Of a stretch of 49,942 nt of DNA, positions 49,421 through 49,942 are shown one piece after another. Under the pieces are notes generated by a model that saw only the letters and a program-made list of their open reading frames with translations, had not been told where the DNA came from and did not search any database. The position numbers and the translations under genes are program-made. The stretch comes from Oxalobacteraceae bacterium UBA6704 (GTDB lineage Bacteria > Pseudomonadota > Gammaproteobacteria > Burkholderiales > Burkholderiaceae_D): the NCBI GenBank assembly GCA_002454505.1, contig DKJA01000178.1, positions 142 through 50,083 of the forward strand, in the 5' to 3' direction. The stretch's first letter is position 1; each line of letters starts with the position of its first letter.

Positions 49421-49942
49421 ATGTCCAAGCTCATCCCGTTCTGCCAGGTGGACGTGTTCACCACCCGCCCGTTTCTCGGCAATCCCGTCGCCGTCGTGCT
49501 GCAGGCGGACGATCTCGCCACGGCCGACATGCAGCGCATCGCGGCGTGGACGAACCTGTCCGAAACCACGTTCGTGCTGAAGCCCACGGCGGCCGAGGCA
49601 GACTACCGGCTGCGCATCTTCACGCCGCGCGGCGAGCTGCCGTTTGCCGGCCATCCCACGATCGGCACCGCCCACGCGCTGCTGGAAGCAGGCATCGTCA
49701 CGCCCCGCGATGGCCGGCTGGTGCAGGAGTGCGGCGCCGGCCTGGTCCCGTTGCGGATCGAAGCGGGTGCGGATGTCCAGCGCATCTTCTTCACGCTGCC
49801 GCCTGCCGCGGTCACGCCGCTGGATGAAGCGCAGGTGGCGGAGCTGGCGGCGATCCTGCGCGCGCCGCTGGCCGGCATGCCGGCGCCCGTGCTGGTCGAT
49901 GTCGGCGCGCGGTGGATCGTGGCCGAGCTGCCGGATGCGGAT
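49421..49942 (+). CDS. PhzF-family protein (partial, cut by window end)
   Basis: 174 residues from ATG 49421 (MSKLIPFCQVDVFTTRPFLGNPVAVVL) with the frame open to the window end. Canonical PhzF features are intact: LSETTFVLKP carries the catalytic Glu, then IFTPRGELPFAGHPTIGTAHALLEAG. Full members have ~260-300 residues, so ~60% is visible. Unlike the PhzF-like gene at 45302, the standard motif is retained. Role in the cell is unknown despite the phenazine name. Confidence 0.88.
   Translation, partial: MSKLIPFCQVDVFTTRPFLGNPVAVVLQADDLATADMQRIAAWTNLSETTFVLKPTAAEADYRLRIFTPRGELPFAGHPTIGTAHALLEAGIVTPRDGRLVQECGAGLVPLRIEAGADVQRIFFTLPPAAVTPLDEAQVAELAAILRAPLAGMPAPVLVDVGARWIVAELPDAD

Overview
The window looks like a chromosome segment of a high-GC betaproteobacterium of the Burkholderiales, most likely Oxalobacteraceae (Massilia/Duganella-like). 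The basis is protein resemblance: an Entner-Doudoroff locus with HexR, a large che cluster, ImuA/ImuB/DnaE2, and tandem IbpA-type Hsp20s. No database search was run. The first ~275 bp do not fit this picture: they read as the end of an enterobacterial thiB and the start of thiP, then break off abruptly, so the left edge is a foreign junction or an assembly chimera. LAYOUT. 1-590: thiB/thiP fragments, the N-terminus of a small membrane protein, and a 165-bp palindromic element abutting hexR. 589-8310: glucose catabolism in two divergent blocks: zwf-hexR and pgi-SMP30 lactonase on minus, edd-eda on plus. A shared 15-bp motif upstream of zwf, pgi and edd is a candidate HexR operator. 8332-8866: a REP-like hairpin and a gene-free leader. 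8867-19078: chemotaxis cluster on plus (short MCP, CheY, STAS protein, CheA, two full MCPs, CheW, CheR, CheB). 19187-21210: minus-strand operon of receiver, CheC phosphatase and PAS-GGDEF diguanylate cyclase. 21320-30280: rpiA, a small lipoprotein, argA-yggX, hrpA, a PRC-barrel protein, and a PHB-depolymerase-type esterase. 30534-32724: LexA-controlled imuA-imuB. 32811-46081: a mixed block of alpha/beta hydrolase, Nu-type GST, M61 peptidase, two Hsp20 genes with ROSE-like RNA thermometers, DegQ-type protease with a two-component system, a CoaD-like/HD fusion, a TonB receptor, and a PhzF-like protein. 46112-49322: dnaE2 with its own LexA box. 49421 to the end: a second PhzF-like gene, cut by the window. 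HOW THE GENES WORK TOGETHER. Zwf, a lactonase, Edd and Eda convert glucose-6-phosphate to pyruvate and glyceraldehyde-3-phosphate, with Pgi linking to fructose-6-phosphate; HexR probably senses KDPG and controls all three promoters. Receptors signal through CheW/CheA to CheY, with CheR/CheB adaptation and CheC as a likely CheY-P phosphatase. ImuA, ImuB and DnaE2 form the SOS mutasome, here split by ~13.4 kb but still marked by two near-identical LexA boxes. Hsp20s and the Deg protease handle protein-folding stress. MOST NOTEWORTHY: (i) a nested palindromic repeat of ~105-120 bp, built on GGGGACTGTCCCC, present in exactly four places, each between the 3' ends of convergent genes; (ii) ROSE-type hairpins with a bulged G masking the Shine-Dalgarno of both hsp20 genes; (iii) a divergent CoaD-type nucleotidyltransferase fused to a COG4339-like HD phosphohydrolase; (iv) the shared 15-bp motif at the sugar-catabolism promoters; (v) the receiver-CheC-GGDEF operon. 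No CRISPR array, tRNA, rRNA, intact insertion sequence or prophage was seen.
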